Source: Gemmatimonadaceae bacterium (GTDB lineage Bacteria; Gemmatimonadota; Gemmatimonadetes; Gemmatimonadales; Gemmatimonadaceae). From it: a stretch of DNA of 64,000 nt. A program made the position numbers and the translations under genes. The stretch spans positions 232,184 through 296,183 of the forward strand of contig JADZAN010000046.1 in assembly GCA_020852815.1 (NCBI GenBank), in the 5' to 3' direction. The notes below the pieces were generated by a model. The model saw nothing but the letters and a program-made list of their open reading frames with translations. It was not told the origin of the DNA and made no database searches. Shown here in pieces: positions 9,781-19,321 of the stretch (within the stretch, counting starts at the first letter, position 1; each line of letters opens with the position of its first letter).

Positions 9781-12343
9781 AGACTGCTGCCGCCACTTCC
9801 TCCTCGGGGCGCGTCACGTCCCACTCGTTCTGGCACTTGAGGCAGCGGCGGTACTCGCCGCGCGTCTTGTTCGACTTGCCCTCGGCGCCGACGTAGCCGC
9901 ACTCCGGGCAGGTCTCGGCAACGGGGCGGTCCCACACCACGAAGTCGCAGTTGGGGTAGTTCTCGCAGCCGAAGAAGATCTTCCCGCGCGCCTTGCTGCG
10001 GCGCTGGGCGATTTCTCCGTTGTCCTTGGGGCAGCGCACCCCGGTGGGCATGGAGCGCGTGCCGCGACACTTGGGAAACTTCGAGCAACCGAGGAAGTCG
10101 CCGGTGCGGCCATGGCGCACGACCATTGGCGCGCCGCATTCGTGGCACTTGTACTCCGTCAGCTGCGCCGGCTTGCGCTCACCGGAGACGGGGCGCGTGT
10201 AGTCGCAGTTCTTGGGATGGTTCTCGCAGGCGACGAACGGGCCGAAGAAGCCCCCCTTGGGCACCAGCTTGCCACCGCACTTGGGGCAGCGCTCCTTGTC
10301 CAGCGCCGAGAGGTCGTGCGCCTCGCCGATGAGCGCCGGAAGGTCGACGTCCTCGAGCGATTCCTCGAACGGGCGCCAGAAGTCCTTCAGCACGCGGCGC
10401 CACTCGAGCGAGCCGTCCTCGATCTTGTCGAGTTCCTCCTCCATCTCCGACGTGAAGCCCACGTTGAAGACGTTGGGGAACTGCTTGACCATCACCTTCT
10501 CCACGCTCTCGCCTAACGACGTGGGGGTGAAGCGGCGCTGCTCCAGCAGGACGTAGCGCCGGTCAGCCAGCGTGGAGATGATCGACGCGTACGTCGACGG
10601 GCGCCCGATCCCCAGCCGCTCCAGCTCCTTCACCAGCGACGCCTCGGAGTAGCGCGGCGGCGGCTCCGTGAAGTGCTGGTTGGGGGTGAGCGCGTTGAGC
10701 GGGATCTTCTCCCCCACCTCGGCCACCGGGAGCGCCTGCTCGTCCTCGAGCGCCTTCCCCTCGCCGTCCTCGCGCGCCTCGCGATAGAGCGCCAGGAAGC
10801 CGCGGAACTTCACCACGGAGCCGGTTGCACGGAACTGGTAGCGCCGCGCGTCGCCCTCGACCTTGAAGTCGATGGTGGTCGTGTCGAAGATCGCCGGCGC
10901 CATCTGCGACGCCATGAAGCGCTGCCAGATGAGCTGGTACAACTTGAACTGGTCGTCCTTGAGGTACTTCCGCACCGAATCGGGGGTGCGCGACGGGTCG
11001 GTGGGGCGCACGCTTTCGTGCGCGTCCTGCGCGTTGGCCGCCTGTGCCGCCTGTCCGCGCGCCGACGTCGAGCCGTAGAGCTGCGGCGCCGTGGCCAGGT
11101 ATCCCTTGCCGAACTGCTGCTCCAGCACCTCGCGCGCCTGCAGCGCCGCGCTCTCCGCCACGCGCGTGGAGTCGGTACGCATGTACGAGATGAGGCCGAC
11201 CGCCCCTTCATCCTTCCCCAGCTCGATCCCCTCGTAGAGATCCTGCGCCAGGCGCATGGTGCGCTTGGAGCCGAAGCCGAGCTTCTTGGCCGCCTCCTGC
11301 TGCAGCGTCGAGGTGGTGAACGGCGCCGCCGGGTTCTTGCGGCGCTCGCGGCGCTTGACGTCGGCGACAGGAAAGACGCCTAACGCCCCCTGCGCCGACT
11401 TCTTCAGCGACGCCGCCAGCTGCGCCGCGGCGCGCGTCACGTCGTCCACGATCCCCGTCGCCATTCCCGCGTTGGGGATCTCCACCTTCTTCTCGTCGAT
11501 CGCGTGCAGCTTGGCGGTGAACTTCTGCCCGCCCTTCTCCAGCTCCGCGGCAACCGACCAGTACTCCTGCGCCCGGAATGCGCGAATCTCGCGCTCGCGC
11601 TCGACAATCAGCCGCAACGCCACGGTCTGCACGCGCCCCGCCGAGAGCCCCTTCTTCACCGTCTTCCACAGCAGTGGCGACGCCTTGTAGCCGACGAGGC
11701 GGTCCAGCACGCGCCGCGCCTGTTGCGCGTCGACGAGCTTCATGTCGATGTCGCGCGGGCGATCCATCGCCGAGCGCACCGCATCCTTGGTGATCTCATG
11801 GAAGAGGATGCGCCGGATCGGCGCCCCCCCCTTCCGGCGGATCTGCTCCGCCACGTGCCAGCCGATTGCCTCGCCCTCGCGATCAGGGTCGGTGGCGATG
11901 AAGACGGCGGTCGATTCCTTCGCCGCAGCCTTCAACTCGGCCATCGTCTTCTCCTTCCCGGCAATCGTGACGTACTCGGGCTCGAATCCCTTGTCGACAT
12001 CGATCCCCAGCTTCTTCTCCGGGAGGTCACGCACGTGCCCGATGGTCGCCTTCACGCGATAGCCGCGCCCCAGGTACTTCCCGATGGTCTTGGCCTTGGC
12101 CGGCGACTCGACGATCACCAGCGCCGACGTTCCGGCGACAACTGGCTCCTCGACCTCGGCGACAGCGGCGCTTCGCCGAGTGCGCGTCGACGCGGCGGGA
12201 GCCTTGGTCGACTTGCTCCGCTTGGCCGCCGCCGTGCGCTTGGTGCTCTTCTTGGCCGACGGTCGTGCAGAAGCGCCACGCCCCGCAATGCGGCGCGTGG
12301 TTGGCGCTTCGGTCTCGTCGACAGCTTTCTTCTTGACTGGCAT
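9779..12343 (-). CDS. topA: DNA topoisomerase I
   Basis: An 854-residue type IA topoisomerase. A basic Lys/Arg/Ala-rich leader (about 1-70) precedes the Toprim domain (SALVIVESPAKAKTIGKYLG, DPDREGEAIGWH). The active-site Tyr is Y387 in GLISYMRTDSTR. The C-terminal part carries four cysteine clusters: CPKCGG, CHECGAP, CPKDNG/CENYPNC and CPECGYV/CLKCQNEW, the usual zinc-ribbon tail. The charged leader is an extension relative to E. coli TopA. smg lies 3 bp upstream, matching the widespread smg-topA pairing, and trmFO follows after the 8-bp repeat. Confidence 0.97.
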   Translation of the reverse strand: MPVKKKAVDETEAPTTRRIAGRGASARPSAKKSTKRTAAAKRSKSTKAPAASTRTRRSAAVAEVEEPVVAGTSALVIVESPAKAKTIGKYLGRGYRVKATIGHVRDLPEKKLGIDVDKGFEPEYVTIAGKEKTMAELKAAAKESTAVFIATDPDREGEAIGWHVAEQIRRKGGAPIRRILFHEITKDAVRSAMDRPRDIDMKLVDAQQARRVLDRLVGYKASPLLWKTVKKGLSAGRVQTVALRLIVEREREIRAFRAQEYWSVAAELEKGGQKFTAKLHAIDEKKVEIPNAGMATGIVDDVTRAAAQLAASLKKSAQGALGVFPVADVKRRERRKNPAAPFTTSTLQQEAAKKLGFGSKRTMRLAQDLYEGIELGKDEGAVGLISYMRTDSTRVAESAALQAREVLEQQFGKGYLATAPQLYGSTSARGQAAQAANAQDAHESVRPTDPSRTPDSVRKYLKDDQFKLYQLIWQRFMASQMAPAIFDTTTIDFKVEGDARRYQFRATGSVVKFRGFLALYREAREDGEGKALEDEQALPVAEVGEKIPLNALTPNQHFTEPPPRYSEASLVKELERLGIGRPSTYASIISTLADRRYVLLEQRRFTPTSLGESVEKVMVKQFPNVFNVGFTSEMEEELDKIEDGSLEWRRVLKDFWRPFEESLEDVDLPALIGEAHDLSALDKERCPKCGGKLVPKGGFFGPFVACENHPKNCDYTRPVSGERKPAQLTEYKCHECGAPMVVRHGRTGDFLGCSKFPKCRGTRSMPTGVRCPKDNGEIAQRRSKARGKIFFGCENYPNCDFVVWDRPVAETCPECGYVGAEGKSNKTRGEYRRCLKCQNEWDVTRPEEEVAAAV

Positions 12344-12346
12344 GGC

Positions 12347-12778
12347 TCAGTGTATGGTCACATGGTCGGGAGGGGGGCCCAACTCGTCGGGCCCTCCCGA
12401 CTCCATCAGTGCGCGAAGATCATCCAGGGCGATGCGTCCCTCGAGCTGCGAGAGCGCGCGATCGATGACCCCTTCCAGCTCGGTGGCGGTCACCAGGCCG
12501 GCGTGGGAGAGCGAGAGCAGGTGCCCCCACGCCTCGGTCGTGAAGCGCCCGCGCTCGTGCGGGCCGAGTACCCGGAACGGGATGGACGACGACTTGACCG
12601 AAGCCGGCCGGGGTTCGGCGTGCAGTGAATTATCGGTGAGCCAAGCCAACATGATCTCACCGATTTCGCGCCGATCGTACCCTTCCGACGACAGGAATGC
12701 CTCGACCTCCGAGACCTCCGCGCCGCCGGGAAAGCGTTCGCGGAGCCGGGTCAGGAGGTGCGACAGGCGATCGTCCAT
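12347..12778 (-). CDS. smg: Smg/DUF494 family protein
   Basis: A 143-residue protein resembling the DUF494 (Smg) family, which commonly lies between dprA and topA. The N-terminal half is a small helical module (VEAFLSSEGYDRREIGEIMLAWL). The C-terminal half has the HERGRFTTEAWGHLLSLSHAGLVT block typical of Smg. No dprA is present; aroK lies directly upstream, 3 bp from the smg start. The biochemical role of the family is unresolved. The call rests on sequence feel plus the topA neighbour. Confidence 0.8.
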   Translation of the reverse strand: MDDRLSHLLTRLRERFPGGAEVSEVEAFLSSEGYDRREIGEIMLAWLTDNSLHAEPRPASVKSSSIPFRVLGPHERGRFTTEAWGHLLSLSHAGLVTATELEGVIDRALSQLEGRIALDDLRALMESGGPDELGPPPDHVTIH

Positions 12779-12781
12779 GGC

Positions 12782-13336
12782 CTAACCTATCCCCACGCCC
12801 CAAGACGTGGCAAGCTCGGCCGCCCTTGAGACAAGTTCTTGCAACGCAAGAGTTTCGGTATCCAGTACGGCGTCTGCCGTGGCGTACGCCGCCGCTCGTT
12901 CCCGCTCCAGGCGGGCCAGTTGGGCCAGCGGATCGCTCCCCCTAAGTAGAGGACGGAGGCCCACTTCGTTCCCCATCCGGGCCAGCGCGGTGGCCGGCGA
13001 GACGCGCAGGTGGACGATGCGCGCGGGGGGGCGAAGGAGCGACACCACGTCGGGCTGCGTGATCCATCCCCCCCCCGGCGACACCACCCCTGACGGGGCC
13101 AGCGCCAGTCGCCGCGTCGCCTCCCGTTCCAGGGCGCGAAAGCCCCCTTCCCCGTCGCGCGCGAAGATCTCGGCGACGCTTTGCCCCGCCTCCCGCTCGA
13201 TTTCCCGGTCCAGGTCGACGAACGGGACGCCGAGGTGCGACGCCAGGCGCTCGCCCATCGTCGACTTCCCCGCCCCCGGGAGCCCGACCAGGACGAGGTG
13301 AACGCTGCGAGCCGCTGTCGCTGCCGGCGCGCTCAC
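12782..13336 (-). CDS. aroK: Shikimate kinase
   Basis: A 184-residue P-loop kinase phosphorylating shikimate on the pathway to chorismate. Visible are Walker A GLPGAGKSTMGERLA (about 18-32), the shikimate-binding FVDLDREIE segment, SVAEIFARDGEGGFRALE, the SPGGGWI loop in place of the usual GGG, and the lid Arg in LRPLLRG. It starts with GTG at 13336, overlapping the aroC stop (GTGA), so aroC and aroK are translationally coupled. Together they give two adjacent late steps of aromatic amino-acid synthesis. Confidence 0.93.
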   Translation of the reverse strand: MSAPAATAARSVHLVLVGLPGAGKSTMGERLASHLGVPFVDLDREIEREAGQSVAEIFARDGEGGFRALEREATRRLALAPSGVVSPGGGWITQPDVVSLLRPPARIVHLRVSPATALARMGNEVGLRPLLRGSDPLAQLARLERERAAAYATADAVLDTETLALQELVSRAAELATSWGVGIG

Positions 13337-14643
13337 GCGGGGTCCGCGACCGTCGCGCCGTCTGGCCGCGCGGCGGCAGGCGCCGGAGCGCTGTCGGGCG
13401 CCGCATCGCCGGTGGAACTTCCGTCAGCCGCAACGGCCGCCGCCAGGCGCCCGCTCCCCACGCGCTGCGCCACGCGCCCCAGGTAGCCCTCGACGTTGCG
13501 CCTGGTCTCGCGCAGCGAGTCGCCGCCGAACTTCTCCAGCCACGCCTGCGCGAGCACGAACGCAACCATCGCCTCGGCGATGACTCCCATTGCCGGCACG
13601 GCCGTGACGTCGGAGCGCTCGGCCACCGCCGCCGCCGCCTCGCCCGTGGGAATCTCCACCGTGCCTAACGGGCGCATGAGCGTGGCAATCGGCTTCATGG
13701 CCACGCGCACAACGAGCGGCTCCCCCGTGGTGATCCCTCCCTCCAACCCGCCGGCGCGATTGCTGCGCCGCTGGACGTTGCCGGCCAGCGTGCGGCCGGC
13801 GGCGGCGTCGATCTCGTCGTGCACCTGCGAGCCCGGGCGCTCGGCCGCCTCGAAGCCCAGCCCGATCTCGACCCCCTTCACGGCGGGAATCGACATCACG
13901 GCCGCCGCGAGCCGCCCATCGAGCTTGCGGTCCCACGACACGTGCGACCCCAACCCTACGGGGAGCCCGCTCACCAGCACCTCGCACACGCCGCCTAACG
14001 TGTTGCCGGCGCGCTTGGCCTCGTCGATCAGCTCGATCATCCGCTGCTCGGCATCGGGGTCGAGCGTGCGCACGGGCGAGGCGTCGGCCACCAGGTTGAG
14101 GTCGTGCGGAAGAAGCGCCGGGATCTTGGCATCGATCCCGCCCAGCGAGATGACATGCGACTCGACGCGGACGCCAAAGGCGGCGAGCAGTTGGCGGCAG
14201 ATGGCGCCGGCGGCCACGCGCGCCGTCGTCTCGCGCGCCGAGGCGCGCTCCAGGATGTCGCGGGCGTCGTCGCGATCGTACTTGAGGAGCCCCGCCAGGT
14301 CGGCGTGTCCCGGCCGCGGGCGCGTCACCGCGCGCTTGCGCGCCCCTGAGGCATCCTCGGGGCGCAACGCCGGGTCCATGATCTCCGCCCAGTTCTTCCA
14401 GTCGCGGTTGCGCACCAGCATCGCCACCGGACCGCCTAACGTCTCGCCGCCGCGCACCCCCGACAGGAACTCGATCTCGTCCTTCTCGATCTGCATGCGC
14501 CGCCCGCGGCCGTACCCCTGCTGGCGGCGGGAAAGGTCGGCGTTGACCTGCTCGGCGGTGACCGGGAGTCCGGCCGGGACCCCCTCGAGGATCGAGACGA
14601 GCGCGGGACCGTGCGACTCGCCCGCGGTGGTGAAACGGAGCAT
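13333..14643 (-). CDS. aroC: Chorismate synthase
   Basis: A 436-residue FMN-dependent enzyme converting EPSP to chorismate. It begins MLRFTTAGESHGPALVSILEG, the family signature start, with RRQQGYGRGRRMQIEKDE next and RSNRAGGLEGGITTGEPLVVR in the second half. The C-terminus carries an Ala/Pro/Asp-rich extension of about 45 residues (from about residue 390) that is not part of the catalytic fold and is longer than usual. The start at 14643 is fixed by the signature. The gene is the first of aroC-aroK-smg-topA and is separated from the pilus locus by a strong terminator. Confidence 0.96.
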   Translation of the reverse strand: MLRFTTAGESHGPALVSILEGVPAGLPVTAEQVNADLSRRQQGYGRGRRMQIEKDEIEFLSGVRGGETLGGPVAMLVRNRDWKNWAEIMDPALRPEDASGARKRAVTRPRPGHADLAGLLKYDRDDARDILERASARETTARVAAGAICRQLLAAFGVRVESHVISLGGIDAKIPALLPHDLNLVADASPVRTLDPDAEQRMIELIDEAKRAGNTLGGVCEVLVSGLPVGLGSHVSWDRKLDGRLAAAVMSIPAVKGVEIGLGFEAAERPGSQVHDEIDAAAGRTLAGNVQRRSNRAGGLEGGITTGEPLVVRVAMKPIATLMRPLGTVEIPTGEAAAAVAERSDVTAVPAMGVIAEAMVAFVLAQAWLEKFGGDSLRETRRNVEGYLGRVAQRVGSGRLAAAVAADGSSTGDAAPDSAPAPAAARPDGATVADPA

Positions 14644-14659
14644 TGGATCGCGTCCTGGG

Positions 14660-14696
14660 AAAAAACGCGCGAGCCCGGCGGATGGCCGGGCTCGCG
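14660..14696 (-). terminator. Intrinsic terminator after the pilM-Q/lipoprotein operon
   Basis: A perfect 12-bp stem (arms 14668-14679 and 14685-14696, CGCGAGCCCGGC) with a 5-nt loop is followed, read on the minus strand, by CG and then six T residues (complement of 14660-14665). It lies 57 nt beyond the stop of the lipoprotein gene at 14753 and just upstream of aroC. This is the clearest Rho-independent terminator in the window and marks the end of the pil transcript. Confidence 0.9.
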
Positions 14697-14752
14697 AGTC
14701 GGTGGAAGCGGCCGAAGCCGCCCGTGTGCGGCTCAGGTCGAGCCGCACCTCG

Positions 14753-17209
14753 TCATCGTGGCACGTTGTCGATATCGCCTGTCCGAACATCTATGACCAC
14801 GAGTCCCTCTTTGGTCAAGCCGAAGAGCTTCACCACCAGGGTCGGGTCGGCCGACCGTTCGGCCGGCGACGGGAGGGTTGCGCGGAGCGGGCCATACAGA
14901 TTCTCGCGAATCGGGATGCGGCCGCGCAGGCGATAGCTGTAGGAATCGACGATCTGGATCGACTTGTCGCCCGAGGCCACGAAGGCCACGCGCGCGGTGC
15001 TGTCCGCGGTGTTCTCGTTGAAGTTGCGCGGATGGAAGGCGATCCCGGCGCCGGAGTTGAACGTGGCGTACTTCCCCTGCAGCCGCAGCGAGGAGTCGGC
15101 GAAGAAGGTTTCCTCGCCGTGCACGCCGATGTTCGACGAGTTCCGGTTGATGTCGAGGCCGTAAACCTTGTCCGACGCGTTGTCGGTGAGGTCGGCGACT
15201 TCGATGGGCTGCGAGTACACCGCCCCGTTGGCCGGCGTCCCGCTGGGGTCGTAGACCAGGAGAACGCGCCCCGCACGATTCGGGGTGTTCCCCTCGCCGA
15301 AGGCCACGCGGCGACGGTCACCGCCCACCGCCACGAAGTTCGTGTCGGGGAGGGCCAGCGACCCCACGTCGAGGTCCTTGATCGCTTCCACGTTCCCGTT
15401 GATCGGGTCCGTGCGCAGCGCGGCGACGGCCGCCTCGACCGTGGTCGAGTTCACGCACACCGCGGAGTCGGGCGACTGCCCCGGCGTGTGCTCGCAGATG
15501 ATGATCTTGTCGGGGACGCCGCTCTGTCCCTCGATCACGTCGACGAAGTCGGCGTTGATGATGACGTAGTGGTTCTTGAGGAAGGCCCCGTACTGCCAGA
15601 TCTGGCGCGGCTCGGCGCGGGCATCGAGGAAGTTGTCGATGCGGCGCAGCGTGCCGGGCGTGGCGGTCGCGGTGGGCCTGGTCGAGTAGTACAGCGCACC
15701 CGACGCGGCCTGCGCGATGTACTGCGGGCGGTCCGAGTAGTCGATGGGGGGCGGCACCTTGAACTTGAAGCCGCCGCTGGTCTCGTCCTTGGAGTACGTC
15801 ACGTCGTACACGTACTCGTTGGACGTCTTCACGCGCCCCACTTCCTGGCGGTCGATGAGCGACACCTTGGACACGTTGGTCCCCGCCGAGTTGGCGACGA
15901 GGAGGAGCGAGCCCGAGTTGTCGATGATCATCCCCCACGGCTGCGCGCCGACGGCAATGGCCGGGAGCGACTGCAGGGTGGCGGAGTAGTTCCACGCCTC
16001 GACCTGGTTCTTGGTGAGGTTGGAGACAAACACTCGCGTGCGGGTGGTGTCGACGGTGATGTCGGCGCCAAGGCTCCCGTCGGGCATCCCGTAGGTGAGG
16101 CCGTAGGCGTAGACGGTGGCGTCGCGCTTGGCGAGCGTGTCGCTGTTCACCGGGACGCTGGCCCCCGTGGGGACGGCGTAGCCGGTCCGCCCCGCCACGT
16201 CGGTGGCGTACGCGGTGATGAACAGCGCCTGGCCGCGCAGCGCGATGGGCGCGCCCCACAGCTTCCGCCGGGTCACCTGCTGGACCGGGGTCGCCAGGGT
16301 GTCGGCGGCGCGATAGATGACCGTTCCCGCGGAGTTCTTGGCGATGAAGCCGATGATGCGGACGAGTCCATCGGAGTCGCGCGCCGAGAGTTCGACCGAA
16401 TCGGGGGTCTCGAGGCGCGCCGGGATGTCCTGGTAGACGACCGGCGGCAGGAGGTCGGGTCCGGCAGCCGCAATGCGCACCTGGAAGGTTTCCCCGCTTC
16501 CACGCAGCGCATCCCGGTTCTCGGCGAACGGCGTGATGCTGATATTGGTGCCGGCGGCGAGCCCGTTCGGGATCTGGAACGTGTAGGTGACGGTATCGCC
16601 CTTGGGGTACGGGACCGCGAAGAGCGTCGAGTCGCCCTTGGCGAAGCCGGTGGCGGTGGCGCGGTAGCCTACCTTCGTGATGCCGGTGGTGTCGAGCACC
16701 GCCAGGTCGAAGGAGTAGGTGCCGCCCACGATCACGTTCGGCTGCGGCTGCACGAAGGCGATGTGCGGGACGTTGGGGTCGAAGGCGATGGCCGAGGCCT
16801 CGCCGCTCGCCGCGTTGCCCGCGCCGTCCACGACGGAGCTGAGCACCCTGACCTTCTGGCCCGGGCGGACCCCGGCGAGGGTGATCTTGAGGGTCTTGGT
16901 GAACTCGGACAGCCCCGCGCTCACGGCGCTGGAGTCGCGCCCCACGAGAAAGCTGTCGGCGTACACACGGGTCACCACCCACTGCAGGGCGGAGTTGTCC
17001 TTCGCGTCGATCGCGACGGACAGCGGCGCGCGGACCGAGACGGAATCGTTCCCGGCGCTCCCCACCGTCCCCGTGAGGGCGATGGTGAGCTGGGGGATGA
17101 TCTTGTCAGCGGCCGACGACGCGATCTCCGTGCTGCCGCAGCCCGCGGCCCAGCTTCCTGCCAGGGCCGTGAGCAGCGCCGGGGCGACGCGACGAATGTT
17201 GGTCTTCAT
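14753..17209 (-). CDS. Large lipoprotein with Ig-like and beta-propeller-like regions, downstream of pilQ
   Basis: An 818-residue predicted lipoprotein: basic start MKTNIRR, hydrophobic core, and a lipobox-like WAAGC with Cys at 24. Residues about 35-330 look like three Ig/Big-type beta domains (repeated blocks with AGxxVSVRAPLSVAI and VSGxxS spacing). Residues about 360-800 look like a YncE/LVIVD-type propeller, with repeated strand phrases such as TRVFVSNLTKNQVEAWN, SLLLVANSAGTN and RVAFVASGDKSIQIVDSY. It lies 21 bp after pilQ and before the terminator at 14660, so it is probably co-transcribed with pilMNOPQ. It is not a standard pilus gene. A surface or secretin-associated role is inferred from position only. 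Confidence 0.75.
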   Translation of the reverse strand: MKTNIRRVAPALLTALAGSWAAGCGSTEIASSAADKIIPQLTIALTGTVGSAGNDSVSVRAPLSVAIDAKDNSALQWVVTRVYADSFLVGRDSSAVSAGLSEFTKTLKITLAGVRPGQKVRVLSSVVDGAGNAASGEASAIAFDPNVPHIAFVQPQPNVIVGGTYSFDLAVLDTTGITKVGYRATATGFAKGDSTLFAVPYPKGDTVTYTFQIPNGLAAGTNISITPFAENRDALRGSGETFQVRIAAAGPDLLPPVVYQDIPARLETPDSVELSARDSDGLVRIIGFIAKNSAGTVIYRAADTLATPVQQVTRRKLWGAPIALRGQALFITAYATDVAGRTGYAVPTGASVPVNSDTLAKRDATVYAYGLTYGMPDGSLGADITVDTTRTRVFVSNLTKNQVEAWNYSATLQSLPAIAVGAQPWGMIIDNSGSLLLVANSAGTNVSKVSLIDRQEVGRVKTSNEYVYDVTYSKDETSGGFKFKVPPPIDYSDRPQYIAQAASGALYYSTRPTATATPGTLRRIDNFLDARAEPRQIWQYGAFLKNHYVIINADFVDVIEGQSGVPDKIIICEHTPGQSPDSAVCVNSTTVEAAVAALRTDPINGNVEAIKDLDVGSLALPDTNFVAVGGDRRRVAFGEGNTPNRAGRVLLVYDPSGTPANGAVYSQPIEVADLTDNASDKVYGLDINRNSSNIGVHGEETFFADSSLRLQGKYATFNSGAGIAFHPRNFNENTADSTARVAFVASGDKSIQIVDSYSYRLRGRIPIRENLYGPLRATLPSPAERSADPTLVVKLFGLTKEGLVVIDVRTGDIDNVPR

Positions 17210-17230
17210 CGGGTTAGGCTCCGGATTGGT

Positions 17231-19321
17231 TTACTTGCTGCTCCCATCGGGCGGGCGAACGGCTTCGCCTTCGTCGATGATGTGCGGCGTGATGAGGATC
17301 AGCAGGTCCTTCTTCTCCTCGCGCGTCTCGGTCTGCGAGAAGAGCCTGCCGATGAGCGGAAGCTCGGAAAGGATCGGGATCCCCGACTTGTTCTTGTTGA
17401 CCTGCGTCTGCGTGAGCCCGCCGATGACCGCCGTCTCGCCGTTGTTCACGAGGAGCTGCGTCTTGGCGTTGCGCTTGTTGATGATGAAGCCCAGGTCGCC
17501 GCCGACGATGTTGAGGTCCGACTGCTCGGCCTCCATGGTCATGCGGATCTGCCGGTTGTTGGTGATGTGCGGCGTGACCGTGAGGATGATGCCGGTCTCG
17601 CGGAACTGCACGTTGGCGCGGGCCGGCGCCCCGATCTGGGCGATAGACCCGGCGTCGATCACGCGGACCGGCGTCTCCTGGCCCACGAACATGCGGGCCT
17701 GGCGGTTGTCGAGCGTGACGATGCTCGGCTCGGCCTGGATGTCCGACAGCTGCGTCTCGCGCAGCGCGTCGAGGAACGACGTGAGCGAGTACTTGCCTAA
17801 CGCGGTGGAGAAGATCAGGTTGAGCGCCGAGCCCTGCTTGTACTTGCGCGTGGCGTTCGAGACGCCGGCCAGCGCGTCACCGCCCAGCTCCACGCGCGAG
17901 TCGAACGTTCCCGGCGAGGTCTGCCCCTCGGGAATGCGCGGGAGGAGCGTGTTGAAGAAGGTCCCGCTCGAGCCCAGGTCGTACGACAGGCCGAGTTGCT
18001 CGATCTGCGTGCGCGACACCGAGATGATCTTCGCCTTGAGCGCCACCTGCGGCGTGCGGACGTCGAGTCCCTTCACGTACTGCAGGAGGTCGGGGAGGCG
18101 CGACGTGACTTCGGTGATGATGAGCGAGTTGGTGCCGCTGTCGGCGGCAACCGTGCCGCGGATGATGCAGCCACTGTTCATCCCCGCCGCACCCCCCTGC
18201 CCGGGGTTTCCGCCCCCCGTGGAGGCGCCGATCGGGCATTCCTTGTACAGGAGCCCCTGTACCGTACTCACCAGCGAGGTGGCCGCGACATAGTTGATGT
18301 TGACCATCTGCGTCGTGACCGGCTCGCTCGACTGCTTCTCGAGGATGTTCTTGTAGCTGTCGACCGTGATGATCCCGGACGGGTCCTCGCTCGCGGCGAG
18401 TCCCTGCGCCTCGAGAATCGCCTTGAGGGCGACGTCCCAGGGCTGGTCCTTGATCTCGGCCGTCACCGTTCCCGTCACTTCCTTCCCCACCACGAGCGTG
18501 CGCCCGGAGAAGGTGGCAAAGCCGGCGAGGACGTCGCGGATGTCGGCGTCCGACCAGGTGACGGTGATGCGCGGCTGCTGCGCGGGGCGCTGCTGCGCGC
18601 GCGCGGCGGGCTGCGCCGGACGCGCCGATTCCGTATCGGCCGGCGCGGCGCGCTCGGCGCGCGGCTCGGCGCGCGGCTCGGCGCGGGCCTGCGATGCGGC
18701 GCGGGCGATCGCCGCCTCAACCGCGGACGTGGTGTCGTCCTGCGTTGCCGGGGCGGCGTCGGACTTCTCGACGGCGCCGGCGGAGACTTCCGTCGTCACC
18801 TTCTCCTCGGCGCGCGGCGCGGCCGGCGTCGGCGCGGAGGGCGCGATCGACTCGGCGAGGAGGGCGCCTGACGAGTGCCAGGCGGCGAACGAGGCGTCAC
18901 CCTTGATGGCGATGCGCACTTCGCCGTCGCCACGCGTCACCGTGTAGGCGCGCGGGCCATCGACATCGAGCACCACGCGCACCACGTCGACGCGGTACTG
19001 CGACGTGCGGATGTTGGTAATCCCGCCGCGGGCGACGCGATCGTAGCCCGTTCCCAGCGACCCGAGGCGGGCGCCGGTGAGGTCGAGCACGATGCGGTGC
19101 GGGGTGGGGACGGTGAAGTCCTGTACCGCGACCGGTCCGGAGAGCGCGATCACCACTTCTGCCTGCCCCTGGCCCGGCACGAGCGAGAGCCCGGTGACCG
19201 CGCTGGCGGCGTCGACTGGCGTGCGAACATCCGACGGATCGATGTGCGCAGCGCGCGCGGTCGACGCGCCGACGCACAGCGCGACGGCCGGCAGTGCGGC
19301 CAGCGTCCAGAAACGCCTCAT
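17231..19321 (-). CDS. pilQ: PilQ, outer-membrane secretin of the type IV pilus
   Basis: A 696-residue secretin with a signal peptide (MRRFWTLAALPAVALCVGAS, cleavage near ARA-AHI). An AMIN-like domain (about 40-140), an Ala/Glu/Arg-rich linker, an STN-type domain with ITVTWSDADIRDVLAGFA, N-domain strands, and the secretin core follow. The core includes VPVLSELPLIGRLF-like sequence (GIPILSELPLIGRLFSQ) and ends LLILITPHII, the standard secretin finish. It forms the pore through which the pilus passes. It overlaps pilP by ATGA. A glycine-rich Cys-containing insert lies near residues 360-385 (STGGGNPGQGG). Confidence in the family is high. Confidence 0.95.
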   Translation of the reverse strand: MRRFWTLAALPAVALCVGASTARAAHIDPSDVRTPVDAASAVTGLSLVPGQGQAEVVIALSGPVAVQDFTVPTPHRIVLDLTGARLGSLGTGYDRVARGGITNIRTSQYRVDVVRVVLDVDGPRAYTVTRGDGEVRIAIKGDASFAAWHSSGALLAESIAPSAPTPAAPRAEEKVTTEVSAGAVEKSDAAPATQDDTTSAVEAAIARAASQARAEPRAEPRAERAAPADTESARPAQPAARAQQRPAQQPRITVTWSDADIRDVLAGFATFSGRTLVVGKEVTGTVTAEIKDQPWDVALKAILEAQGLAASEDPSGIITVDSYKNILEKQSSEPVTTQMVNINYVAATSLVSTVQGLLYKECPIGASTGGGNPGQGGAAGMNSGCIIRGTVAADSGTNSLIITEVTSRLPDLLQYVKGLDVRTPQVALKAKIISVSRTQIEQLGLSYDLGSSGTFFNTLLPRIPEGQTSPGTFDSRVELGGDALAGVSNATRKYKQGSALNLIFSTALGKYSLTSFLDALRETQLSDIQAEPSIVTLDNRQARMFVGQETPVRVIDAGSIAQIGAPARANVQFRETGIILTVTPHITNNRQIRMTMEAEQSDLNIVGGDLGFIINKRNAKTQLLVNNGETAVIGGLTQTQVNKNKSGIPILSELPLIGRLFSQTETREEKKDLLILITPHIIDEGEAVRPPDGSSK

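Noticed and set aside
13496..17800. A very long open frame on the plus strand opposite aroC and the pilus lipoprotein
   Set aside because: Typical of GC-rich antisense shadows: Arg/Ala/Ser-rich, no motif, and it crosses several well-defined minus-strand genes and a terminator.
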